From Petunia secreta (Eukaryota; Streptophyta; Magnoliopsida; Solanales; Solanaceae): a stretch of 64,000 nucleotides of DNA. Below are positions 34,365 to 45,863 of this stretch, piece by piece. The position numbers were made by a program, and so were the translations under genes. Every line of letters begins with the position of its first letter. Position 1 is the first letter of the stretch. Location: the NCBI GenBank assembly GCA_029990175.1, contig JARKIP010000033.1, forward strand, positions 22,241,001 through 22,305,000, read 5' to 3'. The notes beneath the pieces are model-generated. The model saw only the letters and a list, made by a program, of their open reading frames with translations, was not told where the DNA came from and made no database searches.

Positions 34365-35155
34365 TGATACAATACGAGGTACACAAGCAGCGGAATAATG
34401 ATAATTGAAAAGAAAAAACTAAGATGATTTTTGATAAATTAATGAAAGTTGTAGAACAAAAAGAAATATTAGCCCTATATGAATGTCTTAAACAACAACG
34501 GTTAGACTACCCAATTTCCTTCTAAGAACGACAAAATAGAGCAAAACATATAAAGATTAAGAAGAAGATTTCCTTCAAGAACCAATCTATAAAGCAGGTA
34601 ACCCAAGTTTGATCCCAACCAAGAGGCTTCTATTTTCAAAATATTGTAAACTACCTCCTTAAAGAACCCTAACCTTATTTATACTTGGTAAAAATAATCA
34701 AACAAAAAGACAAACTTGACCCTTTAAAGTGTTTTCTTCTGACCCGTGTGCAGGACGCGCATACCGTGCATAGGGCGCGCATGACATGCTTTGATTTCGT
34801 CTTCTTGTGTGCATTCACGTGCACAGGATGCGTAGACGTGTGCGGGATGCACATGACATGCAATTAGTCTGCCTCTTGTGCGCATCACGTGTGCATTCTG
34901 ACTGGGTGCACACGAGGTTCCGCATACTTCAACATCCTTTTCCATATTCTCGACCAAGAACATGATCCAATCACGTGAATTTATCAACCCATCATAGCTC
35001 GACCTCCAAAACTCTCGCTAATCATCAATTGAAGATCATGAAGTTCCTTTGCATGTAATCTAGGTGCTCACTTCGTCTTTGAATGTGTCAACGACCCACT
35101 TGCTAGTTCAATTTTCGAACTTGGTGTTTTGTTGTTCGGCTCCAGGGTCGTTTCA
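34365..35155 (-). repeat. 5' LTR of the gypsy fragment (right end inferred)
   Basis: The left edge is set by the primer site. The right edge is placed at TTTCA because the minus strand there reads TGAAACGACCC, a typical LTR start. Contains GC-rich repeats of CGCGCAT type at 34745-34915. No partner LTR in the window. Confidence 0.5.
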
Positions 35156-35523
35156 ATATCTTCTGATGCCACTTAAAAATACTTATTTTTTTCTTAGAAG
35201 CTTAGCCAAACACATTTCAATCTTTAAAAATAAATACTTTTTTAAAAATAATAAACACTTTTAGCTCCCCAAAAGCTTGGTCAAACAACTACTAAGTTGG
35301 AATCTTTAGGTAGTTTTATGAAGACTCATAATATGGTAATGAAAGACTCTTATCAAGGATGACTCAAATTGTGTTCCTAGTGTTGTAGTACCGCATGAAG
35401 TTTTATATTATAGTTAATATTGTTCTAAATTACAATTTTATCCAATATGAAAAGCAGCTATGAAGGGTAAAAAAAAATCGATCAACATTTCACTAAGGCC
35501 TTCGTGCTTTTAGAATATTATGA
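35156..35523. other. AT-rich spacer, possibly MITE-like
   Basis: AAGCTTAGCCAAACA near 35200 and the inverse of AAAAGCTTGGTCAAAC near 35270 form a weak inverted repeat around A/T-rich DNA. No gene. Confidence 0.35.
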
Positions 35524-35564
35524 ATTATAGATAGATAGATTAGGGAACTTAGTGTTTTGCACCC

Positions 35565-35581
35565 CTAATCTATGTCCTCTT
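35565..35581. repeat. 17-bp target-site duplication of the BUD23 retrocopy (left)
   Basis: CTAATCTATGTCCTCTT is repeated exactly at 36766-36782 on the other side of the retrocopy. Confidence 0.9.
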
Positions 35582-36765
35582 CTTTTTTCTTTTTTTTTTT
35601 TTTTCATTTTGCATGAGGAATATTTATTCAACCCGTCAATAACTTCAAAATGAAAAGTCAATACATGTTACATGTCTGAACTGCCTTAGACAGACTAAAA
35701 AGAACAGAAAAAATACCTCAAAAAGTAAAACATGAACCCTCTCTTGATGTAATATTGAGCTCTCGCTGATAATATTATACTATCTATATTCATCTCCATC
35801 AGTTTAGCTCTTTGCTCAATCCAAAGCTGTTCTAAGAAAACGGGCTCTTGCAGAAAAATGAACTCAATTCTATTCACAAACATAAATAAATAGATTAAGT
35901 TCATATGACCGATGAATAAAAAACGATCCTTTCTTTTCCGTGCTGTGACCTTGGTGTCTGCAGGCACATTCTTTCCCTTTCTTCTCATCTGGTCTTTCTT
36001 CCTGAGAGTCCAATCTCTTCCTTTGCCTTTCTTGTTCACTCTTTGCTTTTTTCTAGGTCCGTGCCTATCAGATACATTAACTGTCTAGTTTTCTTCATCC
36101 CCACTATTATCATCGTCAGAGCAGCTCTCTCCGTCTTCACCCTTTCTAGTGGGAGTGACAGAACTGAGAGACGGTGGACCACAGTGAGCACTAAGTACTC
36201 TTTCCTCCTTTTTGAATTGTGTGGGTAGTCAACAACTACACCTCCAGACAGCCCGCATGGCAAAACCCAGTATCAACTCTCGCTGAGCGAGATTTACAGG
36301 ATAGACTTGAAGTACTGCTCTTGTGCCCCTTACCAAACATTTATACAAGGTACCAAAGAATGCCTTCAATCTTAACCGAGGTTCATGAGTCAGAAGACTT
36401 GTCAGCATTGCATAGCCACTGAACATCGGAGATGCTGATGGCACCATCTAGAACTCCAGGTCGTAGCCCAATGCCCTGACCTATGTCACCGAGTATTAGA
36501 TCACCCTCAACCTCACGCTCCAGTGCAACGTCAAGCATTGACTGTGATATATCCCAACTAAGCCATTGCTTTCCGTGCTCAGTGAGTGTTTCCCCACTTA
36601 GACCTGATCCACATCCAATATCAAGAAGTAATCTAGGGACACCATCATCAGGCAAAGCAAGTAGCTCCAATGCTCTCTCTGTAAGTTGTGACTGAATGTC
36701 GATAATTCGAGAAGAGGAAGTGTACTTGCGAGCTTCATCGTCGTTGTAGAATATTTATGGCGGCA
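35582..36765 (-). pseudogene. BUD23: Processed retrocopy of the 18S rRNA (guanine-N7)-methyltransferase BUD23/RID2
   Basis: The functional parent methylates a guanine of 18S rRNA in the nucleus and nucleolus and is known as RID2 in Arabidopsis. The minus strand shows almost the whole protein without introns: IFYNDDEARKYTSSSR (start of homology), SAM-binding motif I LLLDIGCGSGLSGETL, MLDVALEREVEGDLILGD, AISISDVQWLCNADKSS, ALLQVYP-like YKCLVRGTRAVLQVYP, LAQRELILGF, VVVDYPHNSKRRKEYLVLT, an acidic linker and the basic tail LRKKDQMRRKGKNVPADTK. The first dozen codons are missing, a stop replaces Glu in the PPEIFYN region, and frameshifts occur near 36390, 36240 and 36060. A 3' poly(A) (poly-T at 35583-35605) and 17-bp TSDs show LINE-mediated retroposition. 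Confidence 0.93.
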
Positions 36766-37984
36766 CTAATCTATGTCCTCTTTTTTGTTTTGCATCCTAT
36801 TCTTTTTTTAAATGATTTACACCTCAACCTCTTTACTTTTTTTCAAAATATCAATTCCACTCTTTTCTAAAATATTTCAGGGGCAAAATAGGAAATACAA
36901 ATAATGCAAGAAATGGCATAAAATGAAAATAGAACTCATAAAAATCATCAGAATGAACCCATACTACTATTTTTACCTTGATTGGAAGATCAGTTGGTGT
37001 CTTTCTAGTCTACAGGTATATGTCGAAAGGGAAGAGGACAGGGTCTTACATACTTAATAAAAAAAATGGAAGTTTCATGTCTTAGTTTCACTTTTTTTAA
37101 CAGACTACTACCGCACAACGTGCACTTTCTTGGTGGGTCGTTACTTAATAAGTTTTAAAAACAGCGATGGATTTCGAAGCTAGTAAACAAGGCATCCAAA
37201 TGTCCCAAGGTGAATGCAAAGAGTGCACAAGTTATTCTTTCACTCCTGTTCTACGATTACCAGTGGTCTCAGTGCTAAATGTAATCATAAAAAGCTAATT
37301 TTCAGGGACTACATAAACTTTGATTTTCGGGGGAGCATTTCATAAAATTTTATTGGATTCATTCATTTTCAAGCAAATTTCTCTATTGGTACATTGTTAT
37401 GGGCTAGTATGTCTATGTACTTTTCTTCATGGGAAACTCAAAATATTTATATTGCTGGTCACAGAGAAAGTAGAACACGAAGATACCAAGTAGAGAATGA
37501 GATATTTGATGGATTAATAATTTATTTATCTTTCCGTCCAGCCTGGTTCATACATCTATAATAAAGATATTGTAATCTTCAATCAAACAACTATATGTAC
37601 TTTAAATCAACAATCTAGCATTTGTTATATCACGTAACAATAGGTAAATCGTGATATAGGAAGTAGGACTCCGTGGAAACAGAGAATGAGAAGAAGGGTA
37701 AAGGAAAACATGAATCTAGAATCACGAGAACATCTTTTATGTTGAGCTCTGTTTTCATTTTATGTCGTTTATGTTTTTTTATACGTATTTCCTATTTTGG
37801 CCTTCTGATATTTTTCATAGAAGGGTGGAGTTGATATTTTTCAAGAAAGCAAAGAGGTTGAGGTGTAAATATTAAAATAAATAGAATAGAGTGCAAAACA
37901 AAAAAGATGACATATAGAGGTACAAAATATCAAGGACCCGATAGATTATAGATAGATAGAAGATTACACACGTCTTTAACTTAG

Positions 37985-38066
37985 AATAATTTATTAAAAA
38001 GTCTCTCTATATTTCTTAAACACGGTGTCCAGTCAAACTAAAACACTTAAATTGGGACGAAAGGAG
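37985..38066. mobile_element. Truncated Stowaway-like MITE (one end)
   Basis: Ends ATTGGGACGAAAGGAG|TA, a diverged copy of the CTCCCTCCGTCCCAAT terminus, after a body that resembles the right half of the complete copy in the P450 gene (TTAAAC..GTGTCC.GTCAAA). The left half is missing. It lies about 27 bases beyond the P450 stop codon. Confidence 0.6.
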
Positions 38067-38093
38067 TATCAAACATGATACTTGATAATTTGT

Positions 38094-40860
38094 TTATAGT
38101 GGATGAAGTATGATTTGAATACCATGTTTAGGCCAGAGGCCCATACCAAAAGTAGGAAAATGACTATAATCTGGTGAAACAGTGAACCTATAACGCTGTA
38201 GGATCATACATAATGTTATCTTCACCTCCATATGGGCAAAATTGAAGCCAACACATTTTCGAAGACCAAATCCAAAAGATAGGAAGGCCATCAATTGGTC
38301 CCTTGTTGCTTTAGCCACTCCTTCAGCAAAACTATGTGGTTTGAAAAGATGAGTGTCTTCTCCCCATATTTCACTGTTATGATGAACTGCTAAAGAGGCA
38401 ATATATACTTCCAATCCTGCTGGAATTCTCAGTTCTCCCAATCTTATCTTTCTTGTAACCTTTCTCTCAAAATATACCGATGGTGGATAAAGTCTCAGAG
38501 TCTTATTTATTATCATACCCACCTACGAGAACCAAATTATGGATTAAAACATCATATTTAGGCCATCTAGGCAAATTGACCCATAAGGAATTAATGCCAA
38601 AAATTAAATGAAAGAATGATTTTGTATTGATTGGATTGGTTAACTTAACCAACAAAAATTTAGGTCAACCTTTGGTGTAACATTCATTTGGGTTCACTTT
38701 ATAATTATAATTATTCTAAGAAAAAAGTTTATTGATTAGAACTTTAGGGGTAATTAGGAGAGGAAATAGGGTAGACAATGCCTTCTTGGAAATGTATGTT
38801 AAGCGCGTGCCAACGTCCTGATAGGTATCGCTGGTCCAATCTAACTCAAAAATGTACTATCCTTCCAAATCTGTTCAAAATAAGACATGTTGAACTATGA
38901 ATATATTGATGATGGGTCAACTTGAATTTGCTTCCGTTGATCCATCTAATTTCTTCAGTCTATTTAGGCTATCTAGTTCAAATAGACTCATATGAAATAT
39001 TGCCAAACATTAAATGAAAAAATAATTTTAAATTGGTTGGATTGGTTATAATAACACGTTTAGCTGGTTCCACCGATCTTGACCCAAGTAAACTTGGGAC
39101 GTATTAAATCATCATTCATTTATCGACTTAACCAGCTCAAATTTAGGTCAACCTTAAGTGTAACATTCATTTGGATGCACTTAAGAATTATTTTAAGAAG
39201 AAATTGGGTCCTTACCATCTTTAGTCTTGAAACGCTTTCTATATTTGGATTTTCTTGGCCAAGAATTTCAAGAACTTCCTTTCTTGCTGTGTCTTGCCAG
39301 TCCGTATATACCGCTAGGAGAAGAATACTCCAGCTTAGCACAGTTCTCACTGTTTCATGTCCAGCAAAATAAAAAGTCTTGCATTCTTCTATGATTTCAT
39401 CAACTGTGATTCTTTTATTTTGTTCAGCATTATAGCGACTCTCCATGAGTGATCCAAGAAAATCACCTCCAAAGTTGTCTGATTGTCCTTCCTTAACTTT
39501 GTCATCTCTTCGCTTCATGATTCCTACGAGCGAGTTAGAGAAAGCTTGAAGGATTTGTTCTGCTTCTATCTCATCAGATGACTTGAAAATTTTACTCTAG
39601 AGATGCAAGAGCAACAAGGTATTTGAGTAAAATGATACAAATGAAAGTTGAAGTAACAAAAAGTTGTTTCTAGCAATTCATACTCAACGTAAATCTTAAA
39701 GCATATTGAAACTATTTTGTCCAACATATGGTAAATTTGTTTCCCAGCAGCGTAGTCGCTTCCAAAAACAGATTTTGAGATGATATCCAAGCTCAAAAGC
39801 TTGAATTCTTCAAACACTTCAATCTCTTTGCCTTCATACGATTTCCATGTTCCCAACATTGCTTCCACACTTGCAACCATTGCTGGAATCTTGTCCTGAC
39901 TCAAAAGGTAATGTGCATATAAGGTTAGTAATACTCTCTCCGTCCCAATTGATATGACACCTTTTTTTTTTTTGGTCCAAAAAAGAATGTCACATTACCT
40001 CATTTGACAATTTTTCAATGCACCATCTCTATTTTACTCTTGTTGAGTCCAACATATTTTTAAAGCTATCAACAACTACTTTATTAATCAAATCTTCTCT
40101 TACTTACCTTTTCGAAGGTAAATTTGAAACTTTACAGAGTCAATATCTATTTTCTTAAACTCCGTGTCCGGTCAAATGGTGACACATAAAATAGGAGAGA
40201 TGAAGTATTAAATATAGTATATTATTGTTTCTTGAATCTTGATAAAACACTACAAATGATTTAATAACAAATTCACCTTCAAGCATTGACCATGGAAAAC
40301 ATGATTAGCCACTTTCCGAAGTTTTGACCATTTTACACCTTCTTGAAAAACAAGTCCACCCCCAAGGAATTTCTTTAGGACACCTCGAAGTTGAACCTTA
40401 TCAAATGAACCTTCTTTGTCGCTAAGAATTTCCTTGATCAAATTAATATCAGTTACAACCAATTGCGGTTGAGCATTAATCCAACGAAGAAAATTCCTTC
40501 CTGATACACATATTAAATTCAAAAACCATCAGTTAAAGTGCATTTAATTAGAATAAGTGGAAGAAATTAAAAGGTACAATGAATAATATTACCATATAAG
40601 TTGATCCATGAGTAGATTTGAGGCTGCAGTCGGGGGAATATATCATGTGATATCTCCATAGGAGCAGTAGTTGATTTAACTTCCATGTCTAGAACACCTT
40701 TGGCATAGTTCCAATTAGGAAACTTGTAAGATGGACCTCTGATTCCCTGTGAATTCATCAAAAATTGTAGGGAAACTGGATACCACCATGATTTGTATAA
40801 GAGCCTAGCAAGAACCAGTACTAAGCCAATTAGAAGAACTAAAAAAATTGCTATCATCAT
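38094..40860 (-). CDS. Cytochrome P450, CYP72 clan, CYP749A-like, five exons; probable inactive enzyme
   Basis: ER-anchored haem monooxygenase; substrate unknown. Exons on the minus strand: 40860-40593, 40500-40277, 39895-39689, 39596-39216 and 38522-38094. All introns are GT-AG and the joined frame gives 502 residues, the usual P450 length. Residues about 3-22 form the membrane anchor. FGFGLRKCVG (haem Cys near 450) and the I-helix AGHETV are present. However, the K-helix ExxR motif reads KTLR (Glu to Lys at about residue 367) and the usual PERF reads PHSF (Arg lost at about 424). Two members of the structural E-R-R triad are therefore gone. About six residues expected near the exon 3/4 junction are also missing. 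I read it as a recent pseudogene with intact splicing. Family assignment is from memory of motif style. Confidence 0.85.
38523..39215 (-). other. P450 intron 4 with a diverged internal duplication
   Basis: 38570-38740 and 38940-39210 share ordered blocks (TTGGATTGGTTA, CTTAACCA, AAATTTAGGTCAACCTT, GTGTAACATTCATTTGG) in the same orientation, indicating an old duplication or two related insertions. Confidence 0.5.
39934..40205. mobile_element. Stowaway-like MITE in P450 intron 2
   Basis: Flanked by TA (39932-39933, 40206-40207), with ends CTCTCTCCGTCCCAATTGAT and, inverted, CTTCATCTCTCCTATTTTAT. This is the typical short A/T-rich Tc1/mariner-derived MITE of about 270 bp. Both splice sites of the intron lie outside it. 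Confidence 0.8.
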
Positions 40861-41018
40861 GGCTAAACCTCTATCCTTTTTTTCTCAATAAGGAATATGG
40901 AAGAAGCTGTTATCAAATTTGTGCCTTCCTGGAAGATGGTAAACTGTGGAGTTAGGGTCGGCAAATAAGGAATTAGCCTAGCTCATCTAATTGGCTATTA
41001 CTCCTTTTGATTACTACT

Positions 41019-41027
41019 GTTATATAG
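41019..41027 (-). promoter_or_regulatory. Putative TATA box of the P450 gene
   Basis: Minus strand CTATATAAC, about 160 bases upstream of the ATG at 40860. Confidence 0.45.
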
Positions 41028-42239
41028 AGGAGAAGGAGAGCTGTCTAATCTTGTCTTCACTGCTTTTAGTTACGAATACATCCATTTGCTTACCTAATCC
41101 TGACACTAACCCATCCTTATCCTTTACCTTTTTTCCTTTGTATTCAACTTTTCATGTGACGCGGGAAACTCTCATGTCTGTTTCTCTACATAGCTGTTTC
41201 ATGCATGGGTGAGTTTGTGCGGTTGGCTTGTTATGTATATCCTACTATTTCTGACGTTGTAAACTAAGCAGATTTTTATTGCTATTGCTATTTATTAAAC
41301 ACACAGAAGAAGATACTTAGAAGATTTACTTTAGCTTTCAGCACCTTTTTTCCCTTCCCGGGCCGATCAAAATAGTACCTCAAGTATGAGAAGATGATTT
41401 ATCTTAAGATTTTTAAACTGTACTTATTGTTCTTAATTACTCCTTTAATTTTGACATAACAAACGGTATAGATGTTAATCATAGGAATTGTCTAACTTGA
41501 ACTCCCGGTGGTTGTTAGGGAGGGATGAGAGCTTTGATGAGATAAATAGGAGTTATGAGGTAGATCAATGTATGAGGAAATTGAGCAGTATGATTGAAAA
41601 AACTGTGTCACAAGTCAATGCTATAACGTCCCGAGCTCATATTGGGAAGTTGAGAATTATTTCTCAACTAGTATAGTAGTCCGCTGCGCACTCGCGGTTG
41701 TAGAAAAAAGGATAACTTTAAATGTATATCCGTATAAAGATAATACTATATCATGGTGATATTACCAATAAAAATCATACCAATAAACTAACCCAATACT
41801 GATTTTAATTTTAACACAAAATTTTTATTATGAACGGTTCATTTTCTTGGTTCGGTTACCAGTTCATTCGACTAAATGGAAAGATATTCACAGTTAGGGA
41901 GGTGTGCTTATTCTTGGGTTTCTTTAATGTATCAACGAATATGGTAAAGTAACACGTTTGGTCAGATAGAAGGTCTAATTCAAGACCTAATCTTTCGCTT
42001 CTTTTTTCCTTTTAAATACCCTTTCACCTATTATTTTCTCTACCTCAGAATTTCACCATTTACATTCCCCATTCCCCATGTATATTCATCGGTACATGTA
42101 CCAATAATTCTCCTTTCCTAATTGAGAAGAGAGAGTAGTTGAATCAGGCCTAAAAAAACTTTAGGAGCACTTCACATTCGGCCGCTCAGGTTCATTTTCT
42201 TATTTCTCCCTTTTTTTTTCCTCAGTTTTGGACATTACA
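41028..42239. other. Upstream flank of the P450 gene
   Basis: No supportable gene. Around 41656-41695 the minus strand has a short GC hairpin (CCGC...GCGG) followed by ACTACTATACTAGT, which looks like a Helitron 3' end. The 62-codon open frame at 41488-41676 has no recognisable domain. Confidence 0.4.
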
Positions 42240-42651
42240 ATGTCTTAAAAGACGCAGGCGCGAGGCGAGACATTTTATCTGATACAGGGTGAGGCGTAAG
42301 CTCCAGACACTGGACGTAAGCCCCACGGATCTCTAATATTTAATATTTTATATAATAAAATAATTGATATAAAAATATTTTTAAAAATATAAATCACATA
42401 AATAGGGTAAAATTACGTAGAAATTCAAATATTATGTTAGGTAAGAGTAAAAAATTACATAGTACTAAGAAATAATAAAATAATTTGAAAATTTAATTAG
42501 CAAGTTAGACATTTGAGTGTAGGCATTAGATAGAAAATTTATTGATTTTTTTATATTTTGAATTTTTTTGGGACTTGCGCCCGAGACTCACCCCAACGCC
42601 TAATCGGTACGCCCCAATATGCCCCAAATTGTGGGGTTTATGCCTTCAGAA
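42240..42651. mobile_element. Left part of a MITE-like repeat split by the Athila element
   Basis: It starts CAATGTCTTAAAAGACGC. The sequence resumes after the Athila element and ends near 55310 in GCCTTTGAAAACACTG, roughly the inverse of the start. The GAGGCGTAAGCCCC-type GC-rich segments are typical of a repetitive family I recall from Solanaceae. No TSD was confirmed. Confidence 0.4.
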
Positions 42652-42656
42652 TATAC
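42652..42656. repeat. Target-site duplication tatac (left) of the complete Athila element
   Basis: TATAC is repeated at 55221-55225. Confidence 0.92.
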
Positions 42657-44006
42657 TGTTGCTCCCAAACGCACACGCAAGTATACGCGGTCGCCAAGTA
42701 ATAAAGTGACAAAGTCGAGTATCGTTCCCACGAGGACTATGCGGACTAGTGCTTAATAAACAATTCCTGAACAAACTATCCAGGGGTCTTTTTCCAATGG
42801 TTGTAAGAGTTTTTATACTAAAATGCAGTAACTAAAGTGCTGGAATGAAATCAAGCAATGGGTCAAACTTTGGTTGTTAACAATATCAAGAGAGCGATCC
42901 AGGGTTAGAATTACGAACAATCCAGTTGATGTATTCAATTGATTTCACTTCTTAAATCCCGGGTTACTAACTGACAGGTTAATTGTAATTATGAAAACCT
43001 TTCAGTTCTTCACAACCTATGCAAGCTACTCTAATCCCTGTATGTCTACGGGTTAAATCACATGCACGCATTAACGATCCTGTAATTAGTTAAACTAGGC
43101 AAGCAAGTATATGTCTATCCTACCCGCGAATTGGTTCCCCGATGCCCGGGTTCACAAACTAGTTCTATTCTTCCTTATTACGTAATTAGATTCTCTCTTT
43201 CGAGTTCAACCCAAAAACCATAGATGATGTATAACTATCGAGCTCTAACAATTATACAAGTTAAATCAAGGAAGAATAAGTAACCCGTTATGGGATTCAA
43301 TCAATGGAAATCAATCTTCAACAATCAACTTTCATGTAAACTCTAACCCCAGAACGTTAGGAAATTAGCCACACATATTCATAATCACAAGGTAAAGATT
43401 TGGTGTAATAATGAAATAAATGATTTAATAGATGAAAGAATTGGGAATAACCCTTGTTCAATGAAGTGTGTAGCTCTCAATATTGCCCAAAGTCAAGAAG
43501 AACCTCAAAAACTAAGTAATAATCTATTTATATTGTTTCCAAACCCTTATACATAAGTTAATCCCAAAACTAGAAGGAATAGGAAGTCAAATCGCGCATA
43601 AGGGGCGCTATAACGGGCGCCCCGCGCCCCGAAAAGCGTGCAACCAACCAGAACACGCCCCCAGGCTTCGTGCCTTTGGCCTGCGGCGCGCCTAGCAACG
43701 CGCAGCCTTCCTTGCGCTATGGCTGGCGCGGCGCGGAGGCCAAAGCGCCGGGCCAAAATCTGCTCTTTTCGCTCCAACACTCGGCTTGTGTCGTGCCTTT
43801 GTGTGCTCGATCCAATCTTCAATCATCATCCAATCAATTCATGCTCAATCAAGCTTCGAAACGCTCCAAATGTATCGCGTAACAACCTACACACGAACAA
43901 CACAACATCAGCGTAAAACCATACTCACAAGCCACCAAACAAGTGCAAAACAAGCTCAAATGTGCGGAAATATTAAGGAAAAGTAGGCATAGAATGCCAA
44001 ACATCA
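42657..44006 (-). repeat. 3' LTR of the complete Athila element
   Basis: Plus strand TGTTGCTCCC...CCAAACATCA. GC-rich block 43590-43760 includes a GGGGCGC...GCGCCCC hairpin (43602-43623). The four differences from the 5' LTR are at about 42887, 42970, 43624 and 43750. Confidence 0.97.
43525..43532 (-). promoter_or_regulatory. TATA box of the Athila 3' LTR
   Basis: Minus strand TATAAATA just downstream of the GC-rich block. The promoter copy that would drive the element is the identical site at 54739-54746. Confidence 0.65.
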
Positions 44007-44019
44007 CCACCCCACACTT
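44007..44019 (-). other. Polypurine tract of the complete Athila element
   Basis: Minus strand AAGTGTGGGGTGG directly before the 3' LTR. Confidence 0.9.
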
Positions 44020-45863
44020 GAACCTTTGCTCGCCCTCGAGCAAGTCACATCTCACTTCCCAACCTAGATAGAACAGGTCTGCCTATGACTATGGTTGATA
44101 CCGACCATTGAACAAATGCGCACATGACTACTATGGATCCACAAACATGCCGATAATTTACCAAACTCAAAAATATGAGAACAACCACCCCAAAATAGCT
44201 CAAATGCACAAACTCAACTCAATGCAACCATGCTCCCACAAAATTACACCTATCTACTCAATCAAAAGCCATCAACCTCACCGAATTCATGCAAACCACG
44301 TGCCCTCACCAATATGAAAGAGAGTGCCCCCCATAGATCACACACAAAAACAAATATCATGAATAGAACGGGGCAATAACAATTGAATTCTCTCACTCTC
44401 ATGAAAGGCTCACATGTCACACACAACGTACCATAGGCTTGCCCGTAGTGTAGGACTCCACTAATGTAGGCTCACTCAAATCGGGATTAACAAGGACTTT
44501 TAGAAAGGTCGTAATGTAGGCTAAGGGGCGGGTAGGATACATATGGTAATGGTGACTACCTCCCTAAGCACTTTAATACATCACAATTAATTTAAAGCAC
44601 AATTCTCATCAAACCACCCAATCACAAGTGTCACACATACACCGTTTCAACAAGTAGCATTTTTCTTTTTAAACACACACTAGCAAGGAATGGACATCTT
44701 TTTCTTTTTTTTTTTTCTTTTCCACAAATTTTTTTTTCTTTTCAACTTTGCTATTTTTTTCTTTTCATTTCATTTTTTTTTCCAATTTCATTAACTTCCA
44801 TCCTTGCCAATGTTTTCCACTACTTCACAATTTTCATAAGTATTTCCCTTTTATTAGCTCCACTCAAAAGTCTCCCAACATCTAACCACCACTCCAATCA
44901 TCTACACAATGTCAATAAAGTGCTTAAGGAGTAAGGGCCAAAAGAGTCAATTAAGAACAAATGGGTAGGCTCGGGGTGTGGGTGCCAATCAAAAAGGGTC
45001 AATTCAAATCACAACACAATTTTTCAAGGTATATATGTAAGGGTAGGCAAGTAAAAGAAGGCCTTGTATCATTTCCCAACTAGAGCAAACCTAAGATTTC
45101 GCTTTGCACACACACGGGGCAAGTTCTAGACATTAATATGCAACATGGAGTAATTAAGAACATGCCTCACAACACACATTGCACATGGTCCACACAAAAA
45201 GGCTCAATCAACAACTCTCAACCAAGCTTTTAGAATGCAACTTGTGGAAATTTAAGCACTCATGCACAAAAGTTAGCAATCAAGTCAAACAAGCGGACTC
45301 AAGCATCTCAAGGGGGTTGTTCTAATTTTTTTTCTTTTTCTAGGCATGCATCAAATTAAAACTCAAGGACACCACAAATAGCACATGCAATCAAGTCCAA
45401 GTCCACCGGTATCAAACAAATCAAAGGCACCTAGCATTCTACCTATTTCCTTAGCCTAGGGTCATCTAAAACTAACTATCCTAATCCTAAAAATGAAAAA
45501 CTACCCGGTTCAAAGGTCACCCCGTGGAAAAGAACCGCGGCCATAAGAAAAACCACGGGGCGGATAACATGTACCACTAATAAAACTAAAAGGAAAATCT
45601 TTTTGGAATTTTTCATTGGTTTTCTAATTTTTTTTCATTTTTCATATAGTAAAGCAAGAAACAAATAAAAATAAAGTCAAGTGACAAAATAAAAAGTCCT
45701 AAGGTACATGCATCCTAAACCTCAAAATAAAAACTAGATAAAAGGGCAGTACCCCACCCCACACTTAAACTAAGCAATGTCCCAGTGCGACAAAGAAGTA
45801 AGTGCAAAAGTAAGAGTACAAGAAAACTGCCCTGAAAGCTGGATGGTGCACGGGAGAGTGGAC
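44020..45863 (-). other. 3' spacer of the complete Athila element
   Basis: About 1.8 kb without a supportable gene, with T-rich runs at 44700-44780. A second copy of the polypurine motif lies at 45752-45767. Confidence 0.75.

Larger units (their letters stand above)
35540..37944. mobile_element. Long-terminal-inverted-repeat (foldback/MULE-type) element carrying a retrocopy
   Basis: The left arm (35540-35580 continued at 36783-36910) and the right arm (about 37775-37944) are inverted repeats of about 170-200 bases, sharing the TGTCxTCTTTTTTGTTTTGCA core and the stretch ACACCTCAACCTCTTT. Direct repeats ATTATAGATAGATAGA flank it at 35524-35539 and 37945-37960. The BUD23 retrocopy splits the left arm. 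The interior (36911-37774) has no gene. Superfamily not determined. Confidence 0.6.

Noticed and set aside
41488..41676. 62-codon plus-strand open frame upstream of the P450 gene
   Set aside because: No recognisable domain; overlaps the candidate Helitron end.
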